The notes below the pieces were generated by a model. The model saw nothing but the letters and a program-made list of their open reading frames with translations, did no database searches and was not told where the DNA came from. 64,000 bases of DNA from Enterovibrio sp045679545. GTDB taxonomy: Bacteria > Pseudomonadota > Gammaproteobacteria > Enterobacterales > Vibrionaceae. The DNA is taken from contig NZ_CP166194.1 of the NCBI RefSeq assembly GCF_045679545.1, forward strand, positions 2,294,001-2,358,000, read 5' to 3'. Shown here in pieces: positions 28,300 through 36,456 of the stretch. The position numbers and the translations under genes are program-made. Each line of letters starts with the position of its first letter. The stretch's first letter is position 1.

Positions 28300-28453
28300 A
28301 GTTGTCTCCTACATACCTAAAGTTTGAAAATCATTTAGTAACTACATGCTAATTTGATTAGTGGCCTAAGAAACTCACATTCCCCGTGAGCCTTGGCAAG
28401 CATTTAGTAAATAACTTTCAAAACTGATTATAGATTTTCAGAGAAGCAGAAAG

Positions 28454-28467
28454 TTGATCCGGATCAT
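28454..28467. promoter_or_regulatory. FNR-box-like site upstream of adhE
   Basis: TTGATCCGGATCAT matches the FNR consensus TTGAT-N4-ATCAA except at the last base. It lies about 155 nt before the adhE start, fitting anaerobic control of a fermentation enzyme. Confidence 0.65.
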
Positions 28468-28647
28468 GTGTAGTAAACTTTCACAAAGTTTTTCATTCAC
28501 CGCTCATTTTTCAATCAAAATGCTCTATAATCCACGTTTTGAAAGCATAAAATCACATTAAAACCACCAGAATGTAACACATGTGCACTGTGTCTCACAC
28601 ACTTGTACAACGACTTTTTGTTTTATAAAAATGACAAGACACTTGAA

Positions 28648-28663
28648 TGTGATGCATGTCACA
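28648..28663. promoter_or_regulatory. Perfect CRP-site core between adhE and marC
   Basis: TGTGATGCATGTCACA is a complete TGTGA-N6-TCACA palindrome. It lies about 350 nt from adhE and 240 nt from marC, so the target gene is not certain. The rest of the 28300-28901 gap is AT-rich with no gene visible. Confidence 0.7.
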
Positions 28664-28901
28664 TATGTTAATTTAGTCATCCATGCCTGCTTTACTTTCA
28701 CTATCAAGAAACCTGATTACATTTAGGCCTCTCAGCGTTAGAACGCCTGTTTTTCAGCATTCTGAGCTTTCCTCGTAGCGCTGGTCATTGCGATGATATC
28801 TACTTATTGGCATTTAACTTTTCGTCGCTATACTACCGCTCGCGATTGTACTTTTGCGATCTCAGACATAGTGTCCACTTTTCACTGACGAGTGATTGGA
28901 A

Positions 28902-29543
28902 ATGAATAGCATCGAGTTTGTAATATTTTTTCAGTTTTTTATTGGGTTGTTTGCTGCGGTAAACCCACTTGGCATTATGCCAATCTTTGTTTCACTCACT
29001 GCACATCTCGATCCGGCAGAGCGCAACAAAACGGCGTATACCGCGAGTATTGCAGTAGCGGCAATTCTGGTTGTGTCATTGCTCGCTGGGCAATTACTTC
29101 TAGATGTGTTTAGCATCTCGCTAGATTCGTTCCGTGTGGCGGGCGGCATGCTTCTCGTGAGCATTGCTTTCACCATGATGAACGGTAAGTTGGGCGAAGA
29201 TAAACAGAACAAGCAAGAACAGTCTGAGTCGATCAGTCGCGAGCAGATCGGCGTCGTGCCATTGGCTATGCCACTTCTTGCTGGCCCTGGTGCGATAAGT
29301 TCGACCATAGTGTATTCAAGTCGCTATCCGAACTCCGTCGATACGATTGGCTTAATTATCACGATCTGTGTCTTCACAGCGGGTATTTGGGGCTTGTTCC
29401 GACTGGCGCCGGCTATTGTGAAATTTCTCGGTCAAACAGGCATCAACGTGATCACCCGTATCATGGGTCTGATTCTTGGTGCGTTGGGCATTGAGTTTAT
29501 TGCCAACGGAATGAGAGCGTTGTTTCCCGGATTAGGCGGATAA
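28902..29543 (+). CDS. ychE: MarC-family integral membrane protein (YchE-like)
   Basis: This 213-residue inner-membrane protein has about six hydrophobic segments. FFIGLFAAVNPLGIMPIFVSL near the N-terminus and MPLLAGPGAIS in the middle are the MarC-family hallmark motifs. The start is ATG at 28902, with GGA just upstream. Divergent pairing with adhE matches E. coli adhE-ychE, which favours YchE over other MarC paralogues. The transport substrate is not established. Confidence 0.87.
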   Translation: MNSIEFVIFFQFFIGLFAAVNPLGIMPIFVSLTAHLDPAERNKTAYTASIAVAAILVVSLLAGQLLLDVFSISLDSFRVAGGMLLVSIAFTMMNGKLGEDKQNKQEQSESISREQIGVVPLAMPLLAGPGAISSTIVYSSRYPNSVDTIGLIITICVFTAGIWGLFRLAPAIVKFLGQTGINVITRIMGLILGALGIEFIANGMRALFPGLGG

Positions 29544-29571
29544 ACTAAACACCAAAAACATTAAACAAATA

Positions 29572-29606
29572 AGAAGAGAGGAGCCAAACGGCTCCTTTCT
29601 TCTTTA
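29572..29606. terminator. Terminator after marC gene
   Basis: AAGAAGAGAGGAGCC-AAAC-GGCTCCTTTCTTCTTT forms a long stem with flanking A/T runs, so it may work in both directions. Confidence 0.82.
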
Positions 29607-29634
29607 ATGCGTATTAAGAAACAGCATGGCGTAT

Positions 29635-29735
29635 TTAGAACATGTAACGCGCGCCAGCTTGAAGTTGATTATCACTAATTGGACCGTCTAAGCGGTTAGA
29701 TTCTTAGCCTGTATAGCCACAAGTTCACTCGTAAA
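29635..29735 (-). pseudogene. C-terminal remnant of an outer-membrane porin gene
   Basis: On the minus strand, the end of this stretch reads ESNRLDGPISDNQLQAGARYMF and a stop: the last strands of a general porin with the usual terminal Phe. A stop codon interrupts the frame directly upstream, after GYTG, and nothing porin-like continues beyond about 29735. The adjacent intact gene encodes a different barrel protein. I infer the leftover of a deleted or replaced porin gene. Confidence 0.65.
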
Positions 29736-29786
29736 TCACTACGGGGCTGAGCGAAAACTCACCGCTGCGCAAGATTCGGATGGCGT

Positions 29787-30821
29787 CTAGAAGTTGTAGC
29801 TCATACCCAGGCCACCCTGAGGCTGCCATTCCCAATCCTTTTCTTCGTCCCCCCACACCTGGTTGGAATACTTCACTCCAGCGAACACGTTTAGAGAAAG
29901 ATCTTTGCTGACATTATAGGTGTAAGTCACCTCAGGCAAAGCAAACAAAACGTAAGTGTCTTTGTAGTTGCCGTTCATTACCGTTGGTGAATTCCACTCG
30001 TATATTTCATCCCCCATCAGGAAAGGACTCCACGCAGCACGACGGTTTGAGGTGATATACGGGTCAAGGCCACCGACAAAACTGAAGTCCAGACTGTCGT
30101 TTTCAGAGAATTTGTGCAGCGTTGACGAGTATTGCAACCACGCCATCAACATAAAGTAGTTGGCACTGTCATATTCCTGGTTTTGCTGACCAGAAAGCAC
30201 AAAATTACCGCTGTACCACTCTTTAAACAGGTAACCGTTCAGTGTCAGGCTGAAGTTGGCCGGCAATTGAATGGTCGACAGTAAAGCGATTGCCGCGGTG
30301 TTGAACGAGCCGGACGGCCCATCGGTATTCCAGCCATGAACATAAGCTGGCTGAATGGCAAGCTCGCTGAGTGAAACCGCACCAGACTTGTCGAAATAGC
30401 TCGCCAAGTCTATCGATTGCTGCACCATTACGTACGAGGTCTTGGAGCCATCGAAAAAATTGTGATTTTGATAATTTAAAGAAGTCTCACCTGTGGCTTT
30501 GGTGCCAAACAGACTGTTTTGGCTGACAGACAAGGTCGCCTGCGGGTTGCTGTAGCTGTTATCGTATTGGTTATCCGCACCTGTATAGGTGTAAAGGTTC
30601 CATGCCCTATCCCACTCCAGCTCTAAGCTAACCAAAGGGGTTAGGTTGTAACTCAGATCGACATTGCTGTGTCCCCCTTCCGTTTGGTAGTCACCGGCAT
30701 CGCCGTAAAACGTCTGCGTCACGCTCACTGATCCATTCGGAGAAAACTCCTCGGCTGTCACACCGGTGGCTAACGCCATAAATGGCACAAGGAACAAAAT
30801 CCGCTTGTTTTCCATACTCAC
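29787..30821 (-). CDS. Outer-membrane beta-barrel protein, porin-like
   Basis: This 344-residue protein has a signal peptide (cleavage probably near GVTAEEFS) and many alternating aromatic strands. It ends in GLGMSYNF, with the C-terminal Phe typical of barrel proteins inserted by BamA. Asp, Asn, Tyr and Trp are abundant. I do not recognise a precise family; it resembles Vibrio FomA/porin-like proteins but the substrate is unknown. It starts at ATG 30821, or ATG two codons later, with AGAGGTGAG upstream. The 339-bp gap up to cysS holds the cysS terminator and one inverted repeat (ATCACTGAA at 30856, TTCAGTGAT at 30905). Confidence 0.72.
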   Translation of the reverse strand: MSMENKRILFLVPFMALATGVTAEEFSPNGSVSVTQTFYGDAGDYQTEGGHSNVDLSYNLTPLVSLELEWDRAWNLYTYTGADNQYDNSYSNPQATLSVSQNSLFGTKATGETSLNYQNHNFFDGSKTSYVMVQQSIDLASYFDKSGAVSLSELAIQPAYVHGWNTDGPSGSFNTAAIALLSTIQLPANFSLTLNGYLFKEWYSGNFVLSGQQNQEYDSANYFMLMAWLQYSSTLHKFSENDSLDFSFVGGLDPYITSNRRAAWSPFLMGDEIYEWNSPTVMNGNYKDTYVLFALPEVTYTYNVSKDLSLNVFAGVKYSNQVWGDEEKDWEWQPQGGLGMSYNF

Positions 30822-31088
30822 CTCTTACCAATAACTCATTGAAAATATTTTCCTTATCACTGAATGGCTTCGCTTAATGCATCTTGCGTCGACCGCCCCA
30901 TCCTTTCAGTGATTGGCGTTTCTTTTGAGGTACTGACCACGACCTTTGAGGATGAAGCTTAGACAATTTCAGGCCATTCAGGCGGCAACACGTGGCGGAT
31001 CAGCTGAGTTTATTAGATTGAATGTACGTGAGTATCGGATTCATGATGTTTGTCTTTTTATTGGAATGAGTTAGTGGGCAACAGGCAT

Positions 31089-31116
31089 AAAAAAACGGAG
31101 CCTGAGCTCCGTTTGT
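31089..31116 (-). terminator. Terminator of cysS
   Basis: On the minus strand ACGGAGCTCAGGCTCCGT is followed by TTTTTTATG. It is placed about 45 nt after the cysS stop. Confidence 0.85.
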
Positions 31117-31160
31117 AGTTTTCGTTTTTGCAGCTTGATGTTAGCGAGCTATCAAGGCGC

Positions 31161-32546
31161 TTACTTACGACGCCACGTTGTTCCACCAGCGCCATCTTCT
31201 AACACGATGTTCATCGCTGTTAGCGCATCACGAGCGATATCTGCCGCTGCCCAATCTTTGTTTGCGCGTGCATCATTACGTGCTTTGATCAGCGCTTCAA
31301 TTTCAGCCACTTCATCGTCTCCGCCTTGCGCGTTACCTTGTAGGAAGGCTTCTGGGTCTTGGCCAAGTAGACCTAACACATCAGCGAGTTCACGCATACG
31401 AGCAGCCAACTTTGATGCTGCCACAAGGTCTTCCGATTTCAGGCGGTTGATTTCACGTACCATGTCAAACAGCACGGAGTAAGCTTCTGGGGTGTTGAAG
31501 TCATCATTCATTGACGCTTTAAAGCGCTCAACAAACTCTTCACCACCTTCCGCCTCAACAGATGCATCCAAACCGCGAAGCGACGTGTACAAACGCTCCA
31601 TCGCTGAACGTGCTTGTTTGAGGTTTTCTTCGCTATAGTTCAGCTGGCTACGGTAATGGCCTGACATCAGGAAGTAGCGAACCGTTTCAGCATCGTAATG
31701 CGCAAGCACGTCACGAATGGTGAAAAAGTTATTCAACGATTTTGACATTTTTTCACGGTCAATCATCACCATGCCGCTATGCATCCACGTATTCACATAC
31801 TGGGTATCATGGGCACAGCAAGACTGCGCAATTTCGTTTTCGTGGTGTGGGAAAGTCAAATCTGAGCCGCCACCATGAATGTCAAAGTGGTTACCCAAAA
31901 TGGCAGAGTTCATGGCAGAACATTCGATGTGCCAACCCGGACGCCCTGGCCCCCAAGGTGATTCCCACGTCGGCTCACCCGGCTTAGACATTTTCCATAG
32001 GACAAAATCAAGCGGACTCTTTTTCGCTTCTTCAACGTCAACACGTGCGCCAGCTTGAAGTTGATCCAAATCTTGACGGGACAACTTGCCGTAATCGGCA
32101 AATTTCGCCACTTCAAACAGCACATCGCCATTCGACGCAACGTAAGCAAAACCGCGTTCGATCAGGCGCTCGACCAGTGCAATGATTTCAGGAATGAACT
32201 GAGTAGCACGAGGCTCAACATCGGGACGCTTCATGTTCAGCGCATCAAAGTCAGCGTACATTTCACCAATTAAGCGCTCAGTCAGCGAATCACAGCTTTC
32301 GCCGTTTTCCGCCGCACGTTTAATGATTTTGTCGTCAATATCCGTAATGTTGCGCACAAAGTTGAGGTCATACCCCAAGAAGCGCAGGTAACGCGAAACA
32401 ACGTCAAAAGACACGAAAGTGCGACCGTGACCTATGTGACACAAATCGTAGATGGTAACCCCGCACACATACATACCAACCTTGCCCGGATGGATAGGTG
32501 TAAATTCTTCTTTTTTCTTCGTGAGGGAGTTGTAAATTTTCAACAT
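31161..32546 (-). CDS. cysS: Cysteinyl-tRNA synthetase
   Basis: This class I aminoacyl-tRNA synthetase charges tRNA-Cys. I choose ATG at 32546 (MLKIYNSL), giving 461 residues, the same length as the E. coli enzyme; the longer open frame has no family match. It has the HIGH-type motif HIGHGRTF, zinc-ligand residues in YVCGVTIYD, ECSAMN and HHENE, and KMSKSLNN as the KMSKS loop. It is divergent from ppiB, as in E. coli. Confidence 0.97.
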   Translation of the reverse strand: MLKIYNSLTKKKEEFTPIHPGKVGMYVCGVTIYDLCHIGHGRTFVSFDVVSRYLRFLGYDLNFVRNITDIDDKIIKRAAENGESCDSLTERLIGEMYADFDALNMKRPDVEPRATQFIPEIIALVERLIERGFAYVASNGDVLFEVAKFADYGKLSRQDLDQLQAGARVDVEEAKKSPLDFVLWKMSKPGEPTWESPWGPGRPGWHIECSAMNSAILGNHFDIHGGGSDLTFPHHENEIAQSCCAHDTQYVNTWMHSGMVMIDREKMSKSLNNFFTIRDVLAHYDAETVRYFLMSGHYRSQLNYSEENLKQARSAMERLYTSLRGLDASVEAEGGEEFVERFKASMNDDFNTPEAYSVLFDMVREINRLKSEDLVAASKLAARMRELADVLGLLGQDPEAFLQGNAQGGDDEVAEIEALIKARNDARANKDWAAADIARDALTAMNIVLEDGAGGTTWRRK

Positions 32547-32783
32547 AGCCGTCGGGTTACCCATTACAATAATTAACGTCATTTAATGACTGCATATTAC
32601 ACCTTTTCCTTTCGTCTAAGGCAAGGCTATATACCCGAGCAACTTGAAAGTACGGGAATTCGGATAGCGTGTGCCTCCACTTACCTGCACTCAGTCGTTT
32701 TTTCTGCGGCGATCGGTTGAATGTCACGCCCGTTGGGATAGAATCGGTCATCTAAAGCTAAATGCTCTTTTGAGGAACACAAC

Positions 32784-33281
32784 ATGGTTACGCTTCATAC
32801 CAATTTTGGTGATATCAAAATCCAACTTAACGCTGACAAAGCGCCAGCAACTGCAGAAAACTTCCTGCAATACTGCCGTGACGGCTTCTACAATGGCACA
32901 ATATTCCACCGTGTTATTGATGGTTTCATGGTCCAAGGCGGCGGCATGACCTCTGGCATGGAAGAGAAAGAGTCAAACGCACCAATTAAGAACGAAGCGA
33001 ACAATGGTCTAAGCAACAAAATCGGCACCATTGCAATGGCTCGTACCATGGAACCGCATTCAGCGAGTTCACAGTTCTTCATTAACGTTGGCAACAACAC
33101 TTTCCTAGACCACAAATCAGAATCTATGGACGGTTGGGGCTACTGTGTATTCGGCGAAGTCGTTGAAGGCATGGACGTGGTTAACAAGATCAAAAGCGTA
33201 GCAACTGGCAACTGGGGCTATGTTCACCAAGATGTGCCTGTTGAAGAAGTCATCATCAACAACGTAACCATCGAAGAATAA
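32784..33281 (+). CDS. ppiB: Peptidyl-prolyl cis-trans isomerase B (cyclophilin)
   Basis: This 165-residue cytoplasmic cyclophilin speeds proline isomerisation during protein folding. The motif FHRVIDGFMVQGGGM holds the catalytic Arg, with the Gln and neighbouring residues of the active site. ASSQFFINVGNN and the Trp-containing GWGYCVFGEVVEGMDVV are also typical. There is no signal peptide, matching PpiB rather than PpiA. The start follows TGAGGAAC. lpxH follows 41 nt later, the order found in many gammaproteobacteria. Confidence 0.95.
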   Translation: MVTLHTNFGDIKIQLNADKAPATAENFLQYCRDGFYNGTIFHRVIDGFMVQGGGMTSGMEEKESNAPIKNEANNGLSNKIGTIAMARTMEPHSASSQFFINVGNNTFLDHKSESMDGWGYCVFGEVVEGMDVVNKIKSVATGNWGYVHQDVPVEEVIINNVTIEE

Positions 33282-33290
33282 GGTGGCAAT

Positions 33291-33320
33291 GGGTAGCGGT
33301 ATGCGCCGCTGCCCTTTTAT
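33291..33320 (+). terminator. Hairpin between ppiB and lpxH
   Basis: GGGTAGCGGTATGCGCCGCTGCCC forms a GC-rich stem with one G-U pair, followed by TTTTATC. It may partly terminate ppiB transcripts before lpxH. Confidence 0.6.
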
Positions 33321-33322
33321 CT

Positions 33323-34051
33323 ATGACCGTATTATTTATTGCAGACCTCCACCTCAGTCCATCTCATCCAGACATAACCGCTTGCTTCTTCCGATTTATG
33401 GAACAAGAAGCACCATCCGCCAGCGCGCTCTATGTGCTTGGGGATTTGTTTGAATCGTGGATCGGTGACGACGAAAATACACCGCTACAATGTGATGTCG
33501 CCAACGCCTTTAAATCATTGAATGAAAAAGGTGTGCCGATCTACTTCATTCACGGCAATCGCGATTTCATGATTGGAAAGCGCTTCGCGAAATCCGCGGG
33601 CATGACGCTACTTCCCGAACACCATGTTATCGACTTATTTGGCGAACCAACGCTCATCATGCATGGCGACACCCTGTGCATTCAAGACGAAGGTTATCAA
33701 CGCTACCGCAAAAAAGTTCACAACAAATTCGCCCAGTGGTTGTTCCGTCGATTGCCATTATCTACAAGGCAAAAAATTGGTTTGAAGATCCGCTCTAGCA
33801 GCACGTCGAACAATCAAATAAAACCACAAGACATTATGGATGTAGATACGGATGAAGTTATCCGTGTGATGCAAGCCTATGGGGTAAAACAACTCATTCA
33901 CGGGCACACGCATCGACCTAAGATCCACACTTTGTCGATCGCGAATGATCCTGCTCAACGAATTGTACTTGGTGATTGGTACACTCAAGGCTCCGTTCTA
34001 GCTTGCAACGCCGAGGGTTGCACCCTAGAAACGCGAAAATTCGAAAACTAA
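33323..34051 (+). CDS. lpxH: UDP-2,3-diacylglucosamine diphosphatase LpxH
   Basis: This peripheral inner-membrane metallophosphatase makes lipid X in lipid A synthesis. All calcineurin-like metal-binding motifs are visible: FIADLHLS, GDLFESWIGDD, HGNRDFMIG, MHGDTLC and HGHTHRP. At 242 residues it matches E. coli LpxH (240). The start lies only 41 nt after ppiB and a ribosome site is weak, so coupling with ppiB is possible. Together with ppiB and cysS it forms a conserved housekeeping block. Confidence 0.96.
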   Translation: MTVLFIADLHLSPSHPDITACFFRFMEQEAPSASALYVLGDLFESWIGDDENTPLQCDVANAFKSLNEKGVPIYFIHGNRDFMIGKRFAKSAGMTLLPEHHVIDLFGEPTLIMHGDTLCIQDEGYQRYRKKVHNKFAQWLFRRLPLSTRQKIGLKIRSSSTSNNQIKPQDIMDVDTDEVIRVMQAYGVKQLIHGHTHRPKIHTLSIANDPAQRIVLGDWYTQGSVLACNAEGCTLETRKFEN

Positions 34052-34218
34052 CAATGTGCTTGCCACTGATCAACCTGACACTCCAGGATTAAGAAAGTAT
34101 TATTCCCATAATTAATTTTCTACGCGAAATATCAGTCTTATTTGGCACTCTCGAACATGAGACGGCATATACACTTAGTTTTACATCCCTTAGCTTCTTG
34201 AAGGTACTTTGATTCTAT

Positions 34219-34827
34219 ATGAGTTCGAACTTTGCAAGACAAGCGATCTTTGACACTCAAAAGCGAGTAATCGCTTATGAGTTTTTGTTTCGTGATGGAT
34301 TTCGAGACTCCTTTCCTTGTATCTCCTCTGACATAGCTACGCAGAGCATACTTAATGATCTCTTTATCCAAGGCAAAGTGACTCACAACGCTATTTCTGG
34401 TGGCTTACCATGCTTTGTTAACTTCTCTTACCAAAGTCTGGTTGATGGCACGGCTCTTCGCTATCCTCCAGAAAATCTCGTAGTCGAAGTGCTGGAAGAT
34501 TGCCCTGCAGATTCAGTGCTATTTGATAAGTTGATAGATTTAAAAGAGAGAGGATACTGCATCGCGTTTGATGACTTTATTCCGTCAACGGATTGGATTC
34601 CTTTTCTAGGTCTTGCAGACATCATCAAAATTGATTTTCGCGCCCAGTCATTGGATGCGATAGCCGATTTCGTGCATGAATACCGCCAAAAGTTCAGCTT
34701 CCAATTATTGGCCGAAAAAATTGAAACCAAACAGGAATATCACTTCGCTCGTGAACTCGGCTTTGATCTCTTTCAAGGGTACCAATTGAGCAAACCAGAA
34801 CGATTGCCCTACCCGTTTGTGGCATAA
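34219..34827 (+). CDS. EAL-like domain protein of the YuxH/CdgJ type without HDOD domain
   Basis: This 202-residue protein starts with FARQAIFDTQKRVIAYEFLFRDG, the opening of EAL-HDOD (YuxH/CdgJ-like) proteins. It continues with VVEVLEDCPAD, IAFDDFIPS and IIKIDFRAQ. The EAL triad itself is replaced by EFL, so phosphodiesterase activity is doubtful. Family members usually have about 400 residues with a C-terminal HDOD domain; here the protein stops just after the EAL part and a terminator follows, so the HDOD half is absent. A ribosome site is weak. It may bind c-di-GMP or partner proteins. Confidence 0.78.
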   Translation: MSSNFARQAIFDTQKRVIAYEFLFRDGFRDSFPCISSDIATQSILNDLFIQGKVTHNAISGGLPCFVNFSYQSLVDGTALRYPPENLVVEVLEDCPADSVLFDKLIDLKERGYCIAFDDFIPSTDWIPFLGLADIIKIDFRAQSLDAIADFVHEYRQKFSFQLLAEKIETKQEYHFARELGFDLFQGYQLSKPERLPYPFVA

Positions 34828-34887
34828 CCACTCGTTTACATTGATTTTGCGTGATAAACAAGTGCTGGCAATAAACAGCAGACAAAC

Positions 34888-34916
34888 AAAAAGGAGCTAT
34901 TTAGCTCCTTTTTCTT
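34888..34916. terminator. Bidirectional terminator
   Basis: AAAAAGGAGCTA-TT-TAGCTCCTTTTT has T-runs on both strands. It separates the EAL-like gene from the convergent mmsA-like gene. Confidence 0.88.
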
Positions 34917-34949
34917 TTCAATACATTGGCTTATTGACGGATTCCGCGC

Positions 34950-36434
34950 TTACTTCATTGTCGGCATGACAAAATCTGCATTGGCGCGAATGCCGGTTGG
35001 CCATCGAGCGGTAATGGCTTTGCGACGCGTATAAAAGCGCACGCCATCAGGCCCATGCATGTGGAGCGGGCCAAATAAAGAACGCTTCCAACCACCAAAG
35101 CTATGAAAGGCCATTGGCACAGGGATAGGCACGTTTACACCCACCATTCCCACTTGAATTTCATGACAGAACTGCCTGGCAGCATCACCATTTTGGGTGA
35201 AAATTGCCGTCCCGTTGCCGAACTCATGTTCATTGATGAGCTTCACGGCGGTGGCATAGTCAGGCACACGCACCACCGCCAACACAGGGCCAAAAATCTC
35301 GTCACGATAAATAGTCATGTCTTCAGTGACGTTATCAAAGAGACACCCGCCAAGGAAGAATCCGTCACCGCCTTCAGCGACAACGCCTCGCCCATCAACC
35401 ACCAGCGTCGCCCCTTCAGCAACACCCGCGGCCACATAGCCTTCTACTTTCTTTAAATGTTCTGCGGTGACTAAAGGCCCCATTTCCATGCCTTCAATCA
35501 CGCCATTGCCAACACGCAATTCTTTCACTTTTGGTGTGAGCTTTTCAATCAACGCATCAGCGACGTTGCCTACTGCGACAGCAACGGAGATCGCCATGCA
35601 ACGCTCGCCTGCTGAGCCATATGCTGCGCCCATCAAGGCTGCAACCGCTTGGTCAAGATCCGCATCTGGCATCACCACCATGTGATTTTTCGCGCCGCCC
35701 AATGCCTGAACGCGCTTACCGTGTGCAGAAGCGGTACTATAAATGTATTCAGCAATTGGCGTTGAACCGACAAAACTCACGGCTTGTACATCGGGGTGAG
35801 TTAGCAATACATCAACGGCTTCTTTATCGCCGTTGACGACATTAAACACGCCATCTGGCAACCCTGCTTCTGTCAGAAGCTCGGCAATGCGCATTGTTGA
35901 GCTCGGATCTTTTTCCGATGGTTTCATGATGAAGGTATTGCCACACGCAATCGCAATCGGGAACATCCACATCGGGACCATGATCGGAAAGTTAAACGGC
36001 GAAATACCCGTCACTACGCCCAGTGGCTGGTTAAGCGACCACGCATCGATACCTGTTCCAATTTGCTCGGTCATTTCGCCTTTCAATAAGTGTGGAATGC
36101 CACAGGCAAATTCCACCACTTCTAAGCCACGGGTCAGCTCACCTTTGGCATCGTCGAGCACTTTGCCATGCTCTTTCGTGATCAGTGCGGCCAGCTCATC
36201 GATGTTTTCTTCTACTAAGGCTTTGAATTTAAACATCACGCGAGCACGGCGCAGCGGTGACATTTCGGACCACGCTGGAAATGCCGCTTTTGCCGCCGCA
36301 ATGGCAGATTCGGTGTCAGACACCGACGCTAACGATACTTCACCACAGACCTTTCCAGTGGCAGGATTAAACAAGGATTGCTTTCTTTCGCTCTCAGCGG
36401 TGTATTTACCATCAATGTAATGTGTTACAGACAT
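34950..36434 (-). CDS. mmsA: (Methyl)malonate-semialdehyde dehydrogenase, CoA-acylating
   Basis: This aldehyde dehydrogenase likely converts malonate or methylmalonate semialdehyde to acetyl-CoA or propionyl-CoA with NAD and CoA. At 494 residues it has the MmsA-type features ISPFNFPIMVPMWMFP, FVGSTPIAEYIY and the catalytic Cys in AGERCMAIS. It lacks the usual catalytic Glu motif of hydrolytic enzymes (ALGGAKNH here), as expected for the CoA-acylating group. It follows the omega-aminotransferase gene by 22 nt in the same direction, so the pair fits beta-alanine breakdown. The exact substrate is inferred. Confidence 0.9.
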   Translation of the reverse strand: MSVTHYIDGKYTAESERKQSLFNPATGKVCGEVSLASVSDTESAIAAAKAAFPAWSEMSPLRRARVMFKFKALVEENIDELAALITKEHGKVLDDAKGELTRGLEVVEFACGIPHLLKGEMTEQIGTGIDAWSLNQPLGVVTGISPFNFPIMVPMWMFPIAIACGNTFIMKPSEKDPSSTMRIAELLTEAGLPDGVFNVVNGDKEAVDVLLTHPDVQAVSFVGSTPIAEYIYSTASAHGKRVQALGGAKNHMVVMPDADLDQAVAALMGAAYGSAGERCMAISVAVAVGNVADALIEKLTPKVKELRVGNGVIEGMEMGPLVTAEHLKKVEGYVAAGVAEGATLVVDGRGVVAEGGDGFFLGGCLFDNVTEDMTIYRDEIFGPVLAVVRVPDYATAVKLINEHEFGNGTAIFTQNGDAARQFCHEIQVGMVGVNVPIPVPMAFHSFGGWKRSLFGPLHMHGPDGVRFYTRRKAITARWPTGIRANADFVMPTMK

Positions 36435-36456
36435 ATCCGTATCTTCCTCAATTCAC

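Noticed and set aside
30822..31088. Possible gene or RNA between the barrel-protein gene and cysS
   Set aside because: No frame with a ribosome site or domain was seen; only a 9-bp inverted repeat 40 bp apart is present, which is weak evidence.
35833..36420. 195-residue plus-strand ORF opposite mmsA
   Set aside because: Antisense to a highly conserved dehydrogenase; no features of its own.
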